This document shows, piece by piece, positions 52,181-63,657 of a stretch of 64,000 bases of DNA (positions are counted from its first letter, which is position 1; every line of letters begins with the position of its first letter). Under the pieces are notes generated by a model. The model made no database searches. It was given only the letters and a program-made list of their open reading frames with translations, and had not been told where the DNA came from. The DNA is from Xiphydria camelus (Eukaryota; Arthropoda; Insecta; Hymenoptera; Xiphydriidae). Made by a program: the position numbers and the translations under genes. The stretch is from the NCBI GenBank assembly GCA_963678675.1, contig OY783199.1:10624356-10688355 (forward strand). The letters are read 5' to 3'.

Positions 52181-54189
52181 ATGAATCATATAGCTTCAAT
52201 TATTTATTATTTGTCATTTGCGCGATATTAAACAAAGGTTATTAAACCTGCAGAAATACTAAGCAAACTATTTCAAAAAGAAAATATTGAACCCACAATA
52301 AATCACGAAAACGATGAAGATTAAAACGAAGCTTCTATGTCAGTACCTTTAATTTGATTTAATTTCGCTTTAGATGTACATATATTACATGTGGCAAATT
52401 GTATTCTCGTTAGTGATAATTAATTGTAAATAAATACTATTATTTGGGTACAGTAAAATTTCGAAGTAATAGGTGTACAACTTTGCTTTCGCCGTTTCCC
52501 GCTATCTATTAAGTTAGGAGAACGGCGGAAGCAAAGGTGTTTCATTTTCATTAATTTATTTCGACTTGTTGTCCCACACCAATCATCTTGTAAAAATTAT
52601 GTCATAGTTTAATCGTGCTAGAATCCCAAAAGTTTTTTGTAATTTAACTACATGATGATGCATAACATATATTTTGCCGTGCGAAATCGGTTGAGTAGTT
52701 TTCGAGATAAAAAATATTTCCATTTTCCGGTTTTTGACGATAACTTTTGATTAAATCAATATTTTTATCTAAAAAGGTACTGAGAGCTTATATATAAACA
52801 CATAATATACCTGAATGGGAAAAAAATTCATTCGGGGGCACTTTGTATACGCTTATCCGGCTATACCCTTTACATAAATTCATCAACATCGAATACTTAT
52901 GTTTATTTCAAAAGTGTGTGTACATGGGTGTAATATTCCGGTTGGAGCACTAAGCCAGATAAAAGAGGTATACGTCAACCCCAAAAAATTTATCCGGAAG
53001 TGCCCGGAAGTAAACTTTATTAAATTGTTAACATCAAACTTTAATTTACTAATATTCTATAAGAAATAAAAAATAATACATACCCCCAGGTGTTGGATCC
53101 ATATTTAACAGAACACGCGACACACACTTCCGTCGTGGAAAAATTAAAAATTAACAATTCCTTGTTTACGCACGTTCACTTTTTCTTATATCTTATTCTT
53201 ACGACCAATAACTTAAGTACCTGCATGCACGGCAGTGCAAATTTAGTGACACCGGGAGTGGGGATATCGATGAGCAGTATCATTGGCTTCACGAATATAC
53301 TACCCAGGGTAATTAAAATGCGAGTTTGTGTAAAATTGATTTTCTGCCAGCTTTTCGGGATTTGGCCACACTGTGCGTCGGTCGATTTGTGAGCATACTT
53401 ATTTCAAGCATGCTCGATACGAGCAAGGCTTGGATACACATGCTCCTAGGAGCACTTCCTCGAAAAAAGCATGCTTGCGTGCTCGAAACTAGAATGTGTA
53501 TCTGGACCTTTAGTGTGGTGTGGTAGGGAGAACCCTAACATTGCAATTCGGTAAATTCAGAGCCCGGTGGCCTAGAAGTTAGGGAGACTCTACTGTATTC
53601 AAATCTCGCAGTCAGTAGATTTTGAGCAGCATCAGGAAGTAACTCTGCAACAGTACACTATTAAAAATTTGTTTTATTTTCAGATACGATGATAAGCGAA
53701 GGTAACTTAAATTTACGAAATAATCTCTTAATTTTAATGGTTGTGTACTTATCTTAATTTCAAGTAATTATTTGTAATATTTCGATCGTTTCTTAATTTT
53801 GAAGCACAACGTTACAGGACCCATGCGAGAGTTTTCTGAATTTCAAGGAAAGCTTATACATTGCTAGACACTGGAGGAGTTAACAAACTCAGAATTAAGA
53901 GTTAATGATTTCGAAGTTAAAATGAACGCAAGTAACGGTGTTAAAAGTACTTCGTCGATGGATTTAAAATCGTACCGCAGTAATTTCTCTCCGTTTTGGT
54001 TACATAGTGATGCTAACGTCATCGGAATTGCCACTTAAGGTGCCTGTTTCCAGGTTTCTGACGACATGTAGGTTGGCACCACTGGTTTGGACATAAGCCC
54101 TAATGATCCCACCACCAGAATGTTTATGATAAAATGTCTAAAGATTTTTCCACTTACAAATTAATTATCATTCATTCTGGATCACCCTT
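52181..54189. other. Mostly AT-rich non-coding DNA
   Basis: It contains an imperfect hairpin at 52484-52538 (CTTTGCTTTCGCCGTT against GAACGGCGGAAGCAAAG), the AGCATGCT cluster at 53403-53480, and a tRNA-like stretch listed separately. No gene is supported. Confidence 0.35.
53566..53620 (+). repeat. tRNA-like A and B boxes, probable SINE relic
   Basis: GCCCGGTGGCCTAGAAGTTA contains an A-box-like TGGCCTAGAAGTTAGG, and ATTCAAATCTCG resembles a B box. The boxes are too close for a working tRNA, so a deleted tRNA or SINE head is more likely. Confidence 0.3.
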
Positions 54190-55135
54190 TATACAGGGTG
54201 TTTCACCTAACTTGACCACCTCAAATATCACGGCAGTGTTTGATGATATCAAAAAGTATTGAGAGGAAAAATTGTTAGATACAAAGGGGCAAATACCGTT
54301 ATTAGAAAAGAATTATTTTCTAATTAGTTTTTTTTCAAGATTTCAAGGTCATCGATATTATTTAAAATTGGTCGACATATTTTCATTACCACAGTCTTGT
54401 AGCTTATAAGAGGACAAATTTAGCAACTGGTTATATGATGACCTTCATTTGACGTTCAACGAGGAGAATCACGAAATGCGTGCCATGAATTCCAATACTT
54501 GTTCGAAGACGATAAATGAATGAATTTCAATGTCATTGGGATTGTGTGAAATGTGTGTTATTGTTTCTGATGCTTATAAACAAACCTTCGAGGTATCTTG
54601 TTCCGTCAGGAAGGAGAAAGTAAGGATCGGTTCGGTTTGGAACCCGAGAGAGTCGAATACTCTTTGAGCGCACGTGGTCACAGAACATCTTAATCGAACT
54701 AAACTTAAAAATACGCGTAGTTTACACTATTCGATGCGCACAGTAATTAATGGCGCTCACTTTGAACACCTTTTAAAATAAATGTTCTGCACTAAAGCAC
54801 AAATCATTCATTTATCGTCTTCGAACAAGTATTGGAATTCATGGCACACATTTCATGATTCTTCTCGTTCAACGTCAAGTGAAGGTCATCATATTAACAG
54901 TTGCTGAATTTGTCCTCTTATAAGCTACAAGACTGTGGTAATGAAAATATGTCGACCCATTTAAAATAATATCGATGACCTTGATATGTTGAAAAAAACT
55001 AATTAGAAAATAATTCTTTTCTAATAACAGTATTTGCCCCTTTGTATCGAACAATTTTTCCTATCAATACTTTTTCATATCATCAAAGACTGCCGTGATA
55101 TTTGAGGTGGTCAAGTTAGGTGAAACACCCTATAT
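54190..55135. mobile_element. 0.95-kb foldback with about 335-bp arms
   Basis: Arms 54197-54530 and 54803-55133 are inverse copies. The ends are AGGGTGTTTCACCTAACTTG and complement, next to TATA-rich flanks. Several substitutions separate the arms. The spacer of about 270 bp has no recognised ORF. Confidence 0.85.
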
Positions 55136-55411
55136 ATTGCAATATAAAATTTCTTATGAACCAATAGCTATAGAAACTCTATTATTCATTTACAACAATT
55201 GCAAGAACAACTGACAGCTACAATACTTTTAATAATATTAAATTTTGTATAAAAGGTTATAATTACGCTTCCCCCTCCCGTATAAGGATTTGGTGTTGCA
55301 AAAATACGAATAAGTGCTTATTCGTGTAGAAATTCTTTCGAACGCAAACATGGAACATATTAATTTTCCTCATAATTTTTTAAGCCTAGTTGGAACCGTT
55401 GAGATAGTTAA

Positions 55412-56069
55412 ATTACCACTAGTTTTTTAAAAGTTGTTTACAGCTTATGGATTTTTATATCTTCTGACAATTCAATATACTCTACATATTGTCGGCATTT
55501 CACTGACCCTGCCATATCTAACACTATTATACCGTATGTCCCAGGAGAATTCGAGCAAGTGCCGATGCCTAAGGCCGATAACTTGAAATTTGACTTCGGC
55601 AGTGTTTGCCGATGGTCGAGAATTTAGATAGTTAGAGTTGGCTTGAGAAGAGTGCGCTGTGTGTGCTGCGTGAGAGCGAAAAGTGTCAAAAGTCGGATTT
55701 CCTGATAGCTGTCAATTCGGGAGATCGAAGTATTTCGTCTATTATTCAATACTTCGATCTCCCGAATTTATAGCTATCGGGAAATCAGACGTTTGACACT
55801 TTCCGCTCTCACGCAGCACACACAGCGCACTCTTCTCAAGCCAAATCTAACTATCAAATTCTCGACCATCGGCAAACACTGCCGAAGTCAAATTTCAAGT
55901 TATCGGCCATAGGCATCGGCACTTGCTCGAATTCTCCTGGGACATACGGTATAATAGTGATAGATATGGCAGGGTCAGTGAAATGCCGACAATATGTAGA
56001 GTATATTGAATTGTCAGAAGATATAAAAATCCATAAGCTGTAAACAACTTTTAAAAAACTAGTGGTAAT
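55412..56069. mobile_element. 658-bp near-perfect palindrome, family F1 relative
   Basis: Starting ATTACCACTAGTTTTTTAAA and ending in its complement, the two halves match almost base for base around 55740. Inside each arm are ACCGTATGTCCCAGGAGAAT, TTTGACTTCGGCAGTGTTTG and, at the centre, GGGAGATCGAAGTATT, blocks shared with family F1 and the hairpin at 5.6 kb. A lone copy of the terminus, CTCCTGGGACATACGGTAT, lies at 56406. Confidence 0.88.
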
Positions 56070-57315
56070 CCCCATAATACATTAAAAGCGTAAATATACA
56101 CTAAGGACTATGCGGGGCCCCTTAAAAATCTGAAACACTAAAAATTGTCTTTACTTTAGAAAGCCCAATAAATACTACATGCTGCGTTTCGCCTTCTTCC
56201 CTGTCCTCAAAAAAGTACCTTCGAAAATGTATCCAGTCCATATTGTATCGATAATAACCCCGACAAAAATTGAACGCCATATTTCGCCCGCCTTCCCCAA
56301 AAAATATTGATATCCAAATGCAGTACCCAGTACCTACCTACCAAGTATTTCTCAGGGTAGGCGAAATACGAGATGCGTGAGGGCGGGTGAGAAATCACTC
56401 GGTATTCTCCTGGGACATACGGTATGATGTCTCATAAAGTCCACACCAGTTTCAAAGTACCGATCGGTGCTATAATAACAGCCATGGATGTCTAAAATTC
56501 ACCGAGCAGAATGAATTCATTTCCGAACTCCATAAATTTGTAACAGTGTATACATATTGTTTACACAAATTATCGATTTGCACTGTTCGGTAGTACTACT
56601 GCGGCTGAAAATTCGACCTACGAGTTACTTTAAATTTGTGTCCACTTCATCATCCTTCTCACCATTTCCAAGATATTTGCAATTGTTCATTGTTTAAATA
56701 TTTGATAAATAACTGAACTGATAAGTTCGTATTGCACGATAATATCATAACAACTGAAAGTTCAACCACCTGTAAGAAATCTCCAGATTTTCTCCGTTTT
56801 GCCATCCATACCTTTCAGGTATGGAGTGAAAACAGTTCGAATCGTTGTATTTCTGAAATTTTTGAACTTATGTTACAATATTGTAATATTTATGTAAATT
56901 TTAAATCTCCCATTGCCAACATTGTAATGACTTAATATTTATATCGTATTATATATAATATATTCCTTCTTGATAAAAACATCGTGTTATTTTTCGCCCC
57001 AGTGAGTACAATTATAACACCGCACGCGAGCATTCATTTAATTTCGTGAGGTGATTCTGCATCATAATTTTATGTACTTTGTGCATTTATACAAAAAAGT
57101 TCATATAAACACATATGAGCTAAAATAACTTTCAAAGGTTCTATGGCCCTGTCAAGTATTCATTCGATACAAGACAATGTCTCTACGAAGAACATCAATA
57201 CAATTATGTGGAATCAAGAAAAGGAAACGATTTTTTTTTGAATTCATAATGAAACTGTACTCAACAATTCGGGAAATAGTTCATGAAAGTAAATGTTCGA
57301 AATGACCACCATTCA
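56070..57315. other. AT-rich DNA with one unit of the 150-bp repeat
   Basis: The stretch 56580-56830 contains units related to the tandem repeat at 15.9-16.3 kb. Nothing else is recognised. Confidence 0.4.
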
Positions 57316-58253
57316 TTTTGTGACGTAGAGATTCGCTCTGCGTCACAAAAAGGGTGCAATCGGCCCCTTCGGACTAATGCGTGCGAATCGGCAGTCGAAA
57401 AGGCCGCGCGAAACGCCACGAGCGCGATCGCGGCGACGGTACGAATCCGGACGAGCCCGTGTAGCGCGCGCGAATCGGTATCGAGATCCGGAGGATAGTT
57501 AGTTCCGCTCGAGTCACGATACGAGCACGCGATCGCTTAACGAGTTCGAAAGAGTTTAGCTAGGGATCTTTTGACCAGTGCGTATCGTGTGTGAGAGAAA
57601 ACGAAACCCCGTCAGTCCCTAAGTCTAAAAAATTCGTGCAGAACGAGTGCCACGAGGAGCCACGCCGAGCTCCAACGGGAGAGCCCTACTCCCTCGAGAG
57701 AGAGCTCCCCCAGGAGGACGAGACCGGAAGAAGGCGAGACTCCGGATCCGCAGCCCGGGAACCGAGGGGCCAGGAAGCGCCTGGCCACGAACGGCCGCTG
57801 TAGTCCCGGTACGCTCCCCCCTTTCTAACGTCGATCGCCGTTAGCTCGAGGACGCTCCGATAGCGCCTCCACGCAAGCGTTTCGCCTCGTCGGCGAATCG
57901 AGCGGTGTCCGCGTCGTTGTGCGGCACCACTCCGTTGTTTCTTTTGTTCGATCGTTTGTCCAGCGACCGCGAGTGCTGTTCGGGGACCACCGTATCGTCC
58001 CCGCCCGAATAAACGATTTTTTTTTTTAATTTACGTAGTCGATTTGCTTTCTCGCGGACCCGTCCGCGAACCCGTCCTCCCGTGTCCCAGCCCGCGCACC
58101 ACGAACCGCCCCTCTACCATTAACTAGAGGTAGCCGAGCCCGCCGGAGATCGGATCGTTTCCGATCTCGCGGATCTCGTCCGTTCCCGGTCTCGCGGAGA
58201 TCGGCCGTACGGGGGGAGATCGTACGCCTCCCCTCGCGGTGCAGCCGTTGCAC
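57316..58253 (+). mobile_element. Candidate gypsy-type LTR, GC-rich
   Basis: The block begins with the hairpin TTTTGTGACG/C..CGTCACAAAA and is GC-rich throughout. AATAAA occurs at 58010 before a T-run, and about 240 bp later TGGCGCCCAGC (58254-58264) follows the possible LTR end, resembling the TGGCGCC primer-binding sites of gypsy and retroviral-type elements. There is no partner LTR and no gag-pol, so the call is tentative. Confidence 0.4.
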
Positions 58254-58264
58254 CTGGCGCCCAG
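58254..58264 (+). promoter_or_regulatory. Possible tRNA primer-binding site
   Basis: TGGCGCCCAGC could pair with the 3' end of a lysine-type tRNA. The downstream sequence departs from the usual continuation. Confidence 0.35.
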
Positions 58265-58329
58265 CATTTGTCTGCGTCGTAGTGCGCGCGGTATCGTTAC
58301 CGCCTGATTATAAGTAGCGGAGGGCACCG

Positions 58330-60012
58330 AGGGCCCTAGTCAAACGCTATACGTCATAATTTCTACACAAGATATTAAACGGCGTTGCGCATCGATCTTA
58401 ATGTACGAGCAAGATCTTCTGGCTTATTTATGTTTTTGAGTAATTGATGAGTAGGCCAGAAAGGGACAATGAATGTTACACTGTTCACGTTAATGTTGAT
58501 TGAAAAAGATTTAAAGTGGGCGATAATTTCTGAGAAGTGTAGATCCTTTAAAAATAATTTTGGGACCCAAGTTTATAGGAACTTTTTTAAGTATTTTATG
58601 AGGCAGAATCACCTCACGAATTTAATGACTGCATACCTGAAACACCTTGTATATTAGTTTTTATAGTCTAATATGTTACCTATCGTACAATATTTTTGTT
58701 TCTTCAGAAATTGTTATTTGTCACTTCCGGAAAACTGGAGATGTAAAGATATTTTTAATTGTACCCGTTTTCCGGGGGGGGGGGGGGCTTCCCCCCGAAG
58801 AGTGGAAACGGTGTTAGCTCTGTATATTTGGTAAAAACCACAATATTTTCCTGAAGTTTCAGATCAATATTTTTAACAGTGTATCACAGTTTAATAGGAA
58901 ATCGCCTACCCCGACCTCTGAAACCTGACTAGAAATTTTCGGCTGACCCTGCCCTGGCCCAGGTAAGGAATGCCTGACTGGCACCTGACAAGCTATGTAA
59001 CGCAAATCATTACCCTCTGGACTCGATCAGGAATTCCTAATGAGGACCAGACGTGGTTAACCAGATCGGGTCCGGAGTATTGATTTGATCTCGATTCCTT
59101 GCGTGGACCTCATTTACAAACCAGATCAAGACCTGATAATGTATTTTAAATGATTTTTCGACAGTGTAAATTATACGAAATCTAGTATTTTATTTGCTTT
59201 TCAATAAGTATTGAAAGTAAATTAAACAATTTGAATGTTGCACTCAATAAATTATTTCAGTGCAAACAATTGTCACTAATTAATACAAATCACACAAACC
59301 CGAGTACACAAAGCAAGCACCAATTTGAGGTTATGATAGACGGTAGGCAACACTTTCTTATTATCTTATATAACATGCATGTGAGTTTTACGCTGGAAAG
59401 CAGTGAGGGGAGAACACCGGAGAGATCGAAGCTAACGAAACAACTTTATATTACGAATAAAATATATTAATGTACTAAATACTACAGTCTAGGTATTCTA
59501 GGGTTTAGCACGTCGTTCCGTCTTTCGTCTTTCGCCATTCCCGTAAAACTGCCTTCTTCCTTCCCAATCGCCTCGGTTACCCTCACCCCTATCCATTCCG
59601 TACCGACTACCTACAGTTATTTTTAGCAAACGGACAACGGACAACCCATGGCGTATTTCCCTCGGCCTAAATGCCTTCAGCGCCTACGAATTTCTTTATT
59701 GCAATCCAGCGGCACTTACTTTCTATTAGACCTCCCTACAGACGGGGAAAAGCCCGACTCATTTTCACCTTCACTCCGCATACTCTATTCATTCCTTATA
59801 CTACATACATCATATATTTATATTCATTGGATTCCAACTCAAAAATGAATTTACTATAATATAGTAGTTTTCATCTGGGAAAATAATGAATAAATATAAA
59901 AAAAATAGTGTGTGAGATTTTTCCAGAAGTAAAATATATGATTCGGTCAAAAATAATTAAATTGTCTGATATGATCCTGATTTGGTAGTGGTCTGGAAGA
60001 GCTAGTGAGACT
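58330..60012. other. Non-coding DNA with a G-run hairpin and CTGATCAGG-type words
   Basis: A run of about fourteen G followed by GCTTCCCCCC lies at 58768-58796. From 58940 to 59130 words such as GACTCGATCAGGAATTCC and AACCAGATCGGGTCC resemble the 72-bp minisatellite that follows and a stretch at 18.47-18.58 kb. No gene. Confidence 0.4.
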
Positions 60013-60330
60013 TATGACGTGTCACGATCAGGAAAAACTAGCGTGACATCGGATTTCACGTGATCAGGATATCCCGATCTGGTTCTGATCTGGACCTGGC
60101 CAGGAAAAACTAGCGTGATATCGAGTGTCAGGTGATCAGGATATCCCGATCTGATTCTGATCTGGACCTGGTCAGGAAAAACTAGCGTGACGTTGGGTGT
60201 CACGTGATCAGGATATCCCGATCTGGTCCTGATCTGGACCTGGTGAGGAAAAACTAGCGTGATGTCGGGTGTCACGTAATCAGGATATCCCGATCTGGTC
60301 CTGATCTGGACCTGGTCAAGAAAAACTCGT
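60013..60330. repeat. 72-bp minisatellite, 4 full units
   Basis: AAAAACTAGCGTGA begins units at 60033, 60105, 60177, 60249 and 60321, exactly 72 bp apart. Each unit contains GATCAGGATATCCCGATCTG and TGATCTGGACCTGG, themselves rich in short palindromes. Since 72 is divisible by 3 and no unit has a stop in one minus-strand frame, a 118-codon frame with a 24-residue repeat is open (60012-60368). I regard it as non-coding. Confidence 0.9.
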
Positions 60331-60534
60331 AGGGAATTCCTTGTCGGAACCTGATGGGGTCCAGACATATGATCTGGTTGACCCGATGAAATTTCTAGTC
60401 GGGAATGAGCGTATCATAAGCAGATTAAAAATAAGCCTTGTACGTATACATCTATTAATAGTGACAACACAGAACAAAATTAATTGTAGCATCTACAAAC
60501 TTTCCGGTAAACTTTGGGACAAGGCCAATTTATT

Positions 60535-61833
60535 GAAGTGAAACTTCTATAGGCGTCTTTGGCGTGAATCGGTTTTGCCGGAGTCAGGTATGTGACAAAA
60601 ATCCGACACCATGAATCATCACTGTGCCTCATGGGTCGAGCGTTTAGAGAGGGAAGGGAGGAATGTAGGATCGGTAACATCGCGGTTACCATTACCGGCG
60701 GACGTTAGCCTAATAAGTTAGGTGACCTCACTGGCCCCCCGAATAAATTTGGTGCTTGCGTATACAGCTGACTGGGGACCAGTATGGCGTCTTCATTCGT
60801 GTGCGTGCTGTAAGTGATATTCATTTGTTTTGTTTTGTGCTATTTTTGAGTGACATTTAATTGAATTAATTTATAATGGCGAAATCAAATGCGCAGAAAT
60901 GTAAGGAATATCGTGAGAGACAACGTAAAAAGGATGACAGTAGTGTAAAAAAAAGCGAAAAAGTCTGGGGCCCAACGCACGAGGGAGAGTAGGTTACGAA
61001 AACAACTGAGAAACACAGTGAATCAAATTTCCGACGATCAGTTATTAACCAGTGAACCTGAAAATCATAATGTGAAAAAATTAATGACATTTTAGCTCCT
61101 AACTATTCATCTTCGGTTCAACCCGCTTTTGTTGACAATGATATCCGCGGCGAGCCAGGACCATCCAATTTACGACGCAATGAACCAGGGCCACGTGAAC
61201 ATAATTTATGTTAGGACTTGCCATATAGCCATTATAACCGAAATCAAATCGCTCATAGGGAATTCAAAAAAAAGTTTATAAATAATTCTTTCGACCATAC
61301 GTGCTCTATTTGTGATAGGTTATGGTTTCAAGACGATTAAAAAATTTCCGTTCGTAAACAAGAGGATATTTTGAACGTAATTCTCCCTCGGATTGATGGG
61401 AAAATCATTCAAATCTGCTCACCTATCGTCAAGCACTCAAAAAGAAGACTATCCCTGCAATGGCCACTTACAACGGTTTCAAATATCCACCGATACCCGA
61501 CCATTTACCTCCACTAGAGATTTGGTATTAGAGCGACTTATATCTCCACGAATCCCCTTTATGCAGATTCGTCGATTGAGACATGTACATGGTCAATATG
61601 GAATTTACGGACAGGTTATTAACGTACCAGTATCTGTGGACACAATGGTTCATCACCTACCGCGAGGCGTTTGTGCATAAGAAATTACATAAGATATCGG
61701 TAATTAATACTGGAGAATTACCGTATGAAATCACATTGTGTAAATAGTACACACAACAAATATAAAACTTCGTTGGTAACCTCAAAAAAAAACAAAAACG
61801 TGTACAGGGTACACGCAACAGAAGTGAAACTTC
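60535..61833 (+). mobile_element. Helitron fragment bracketed by GAAGTGAAACTTC
   Basis: The 13-mer GAAGTGAAACTTC occurs in the same orientation at 60535 and 61821, on either side of the Helitron-type ORF. Whether these are true termini is unknown. Rep and helicase domains are absent. Confidence 0.5.
60876..61680 (+). pseudogene. N-terminal part of a Helitron Rep/helicase ORF
   Basis: The ATG at 60876 gives MAKSNAQKCKEYRERQRKKD, the basic start. After frameshifts come FKKKFINNSFDHTCSICDRL then WF (about 61266-61329), the zinc finger also seen at 7.3 and 10.1 kb. Then, in the frame ending at 61680, LERLISPRIPFMQIRRLRHV and GQYGIYGQVINVPVSVDTMV, the segment that precedes the Rep domain in insect Helitrons. 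At least four stops or shifts. The strongest Helitron evidence in the window. Confidence 0.75.
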
Positions 61834-61866
61834 ACGCGTAAACCCACGAAATACTAAGATTGAAAA

Positions 61867-62153
61867 ATAAAATTAGAAAAAAATAACATTGTAAAACAAA
61901 AGTAGGAAAAAAAAAGGTAAGGTGAAAAAACAGAATAAAATGTAATCATGCAGTCAAGAAGGTGACGAGAAGTTTTGCGTATAATCATCAATAAATAAAC
62001 AGACGATTGGTATAATCATCAATAAATAAACAGGCGCGAAAGTTCTCGTCACCTCTTGACTGCATGATTATATTTTATTCTGTTTTTTTCACCTTACCTT
62101 TTTTTTCCTACTTTTGTTTTACAATGTTATTTTTTTCTAATTTTATTTTTTTA
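61867..62153. mobile_element. Palindrome with duplicated centre
   Basis: AATAAAATTAGAAAAAAATA through TCATGCAGTCAAGAAGGTGA is mirrored from 62044 to 62153. The centre holds two direct copies of ATAATCATCAATAAATAAAC. Confidence 0.82.
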
Positions 62154-62735
62154 TTATGATAACTACAATTTTAGTAAAAATTACAGCAACGCTTACAACT
62201 TTTATAAATTTTATTATAATTTTTACTGAATTTGTAGTTATTCTAACAATAAATTGGCCTTGTACCAAAATTTACCAGAAAGTTTGTTTAAATGCTAAAA
62301 TTTATTTTTCCTCACTCATGCCCATTTCGAGGCCATTTCCAGCCTATTCTTAGACCGTAAGGTAACGTTTTTCCCGCTTGACACCGACCGGGAGGCCGCA
62401 GGCTGTTAAAAGATTGCTTATTGTTAGTCCGAAGTGGGTCCTTTTTCCAAACTGATAAACGCAACCTAAAATGAGCCGTGTATACTTTTGTTTATTTTGT
62501 TTTGAGAAATGAGCATTCGTGAGAAAAAATAGTATATGTCATTCGGCTGAAATCCTCGGATTATTAAGGCTGTGTTTAAGTCGTAACACGAGGCATGGTA
62601 GAGGAACGAGGCTCATCCTCCCATCATACCTCGTGCTACGACCAATTAATTACAGCCTGAAAAAAACCTCGGACTTCCGCCTAATGACATAAGATACTAT
62701 ATTTAAGTAAAATGTTTAAAAATATTTAAAAAATG
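62154..62735. other. Non-coding DNA, one weak inverted repeat
   Basis: CCTCGGATTATTAAGGCTGT with ACACGAGGCATGG pairs imperfectly with CCATCATACCTCGTGCTACG and ACAGCCTGAAAAAAACCTCGG (62563-62672). No gene. Confidence 0.4.
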
Positions 62736-62862
62736 ATCGTCTTTTTGTTCTAATAACTTTATTTAACCGAATATACCCACATCACTTCCACGCAACATTG
62801 TTCTGCCAGATGTTTACACATCTATTGCAAGTTAGGATGACTAACTCGTTTTTAGTTTTTTC
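62736..62862 (+). mobile_element. Foldback family F2, half copy
   Basis: ATGATCGTCTTTTTGTTCTA, CCACATCACTTCCACGCAAC, TTCTGCCAGATGTTTACACA and GACTAACTCGTTTTTAGTT match one half of the palindrome at 9589-10042. A further fragment, GTAGCGTGGAAGTGATGTGG, lies at 63756. Confidence 0.85.
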
Positions 62863-62920
62863 CCACCTACCGCACCTCCACTAGCATTTTTCGCGAGATT
62901 CCTATATGAATTCCGCGTAA

Positions 62921-63654
62921 AGGTTGATTCTCACTATACGTTCCGTTTCCGTTCCATAACCGTTCCATATACGTTCAGTAAAATTCTAGTCTGTTCACAT
63001 TTTTCCGTCAACGTTCAGTTTCCTTTCCATCAAAATAGTGGGTGTTGTATGCAATAGTGTTAAAATATGGTCCGATGAAAACCTAATCATAGCTGCTATT
63101 ACATTAGATGAAAAAGCTTGCTTAAAAAGAAAAAAACGAAGATTTTGGGTTCATGAAATATTAAAAAAAAAAGAAATATTGATGGAGAATATGTTACATT
63201 ATATGGACGAATAGAAGTCGAGGGAGATCTAGAACGCGCGAGATCATTGTGACCTCTCGCTCCCCTATAATGATGAAGAAACGGTAGCTGTTGAGGAAAT
63301 TCGATCCTGCAAGTAATGTATCGTTAGCACTCCTTCAGGGATAGGATTTTGCCTCACCAGTTCAATCAGTTTCTCGTCATTCATATTTCAAAACTAAAAG
63401 CAAACGCGCTGTCCGCCAAACAATATGTAACTGACCCGCAAAGACTGTTCCCACTATCCTTACCGCTTCCGACACGTTTCAGTCTCTCCGTCAAAAATAC
63501 GTTTGCGTTTAAACTGAACGGAAGTGTTCGGAAACGGTATCTAAATGGAACGGAAAGTGTGTATACCTACACTTATTTTCATGTCATAATATTTTATGTA
63601 AATGGAACGGAACTGATATGGAACGGAAACGGAACGTATAGTGAGAATCAACCC
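62921..63654 (+). mobile_element. Deleted PIF/Harbinger element with TAA duplication
   Basis: The ends are AGGTTGATTCTCACTATACG and, inverted, GGGTTGATTCTCACTATACG, with TAA on both sides (62918-62920, 63655-63657). Inside the ends TTCCGTTTCCGTTCC-type words are repeated. At 734 bp it keeps only part of one gene. Confidence 0.85.
63060..63252 (+). pseudogene. Harbinger transposase N-terminal fragment
   Basis: A frame without its own ATG reads WSDENLIIAAITLDEKACLK, then RRFWVHEILKKKRNIDGEYV and TLYGRIEVEGDLERARSL before a TGA at 63250. RRFWVH..LKKR..GEY is the conserved start of Harbinger transposases. The rest of the enzyme is deleted. Confidence 0.75.
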
Positions 63655-63657
63655 TAA

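Noticed and set aside
57283..57844. Arg/Pro/Glu-rich frames in the second GC-rich block
   Set aside because: Same reason: GC-rich, low-complexity, overlapping frames in an LTR-like region.
60013..60330. CRISPR array
   Set aside because: Repeats are contiguous with no spacers, and the DNA is eukaryotic. No other repeat in the window has repeat-spacer structure.
60012..60368. 118-codon minus-strand ORF with perfect 24-residue repeats
   Set aside because: Repeat length divisible by 3 explains the open frame, and no start context, promoter or protein similarity supports coding. Kept only as a finding.
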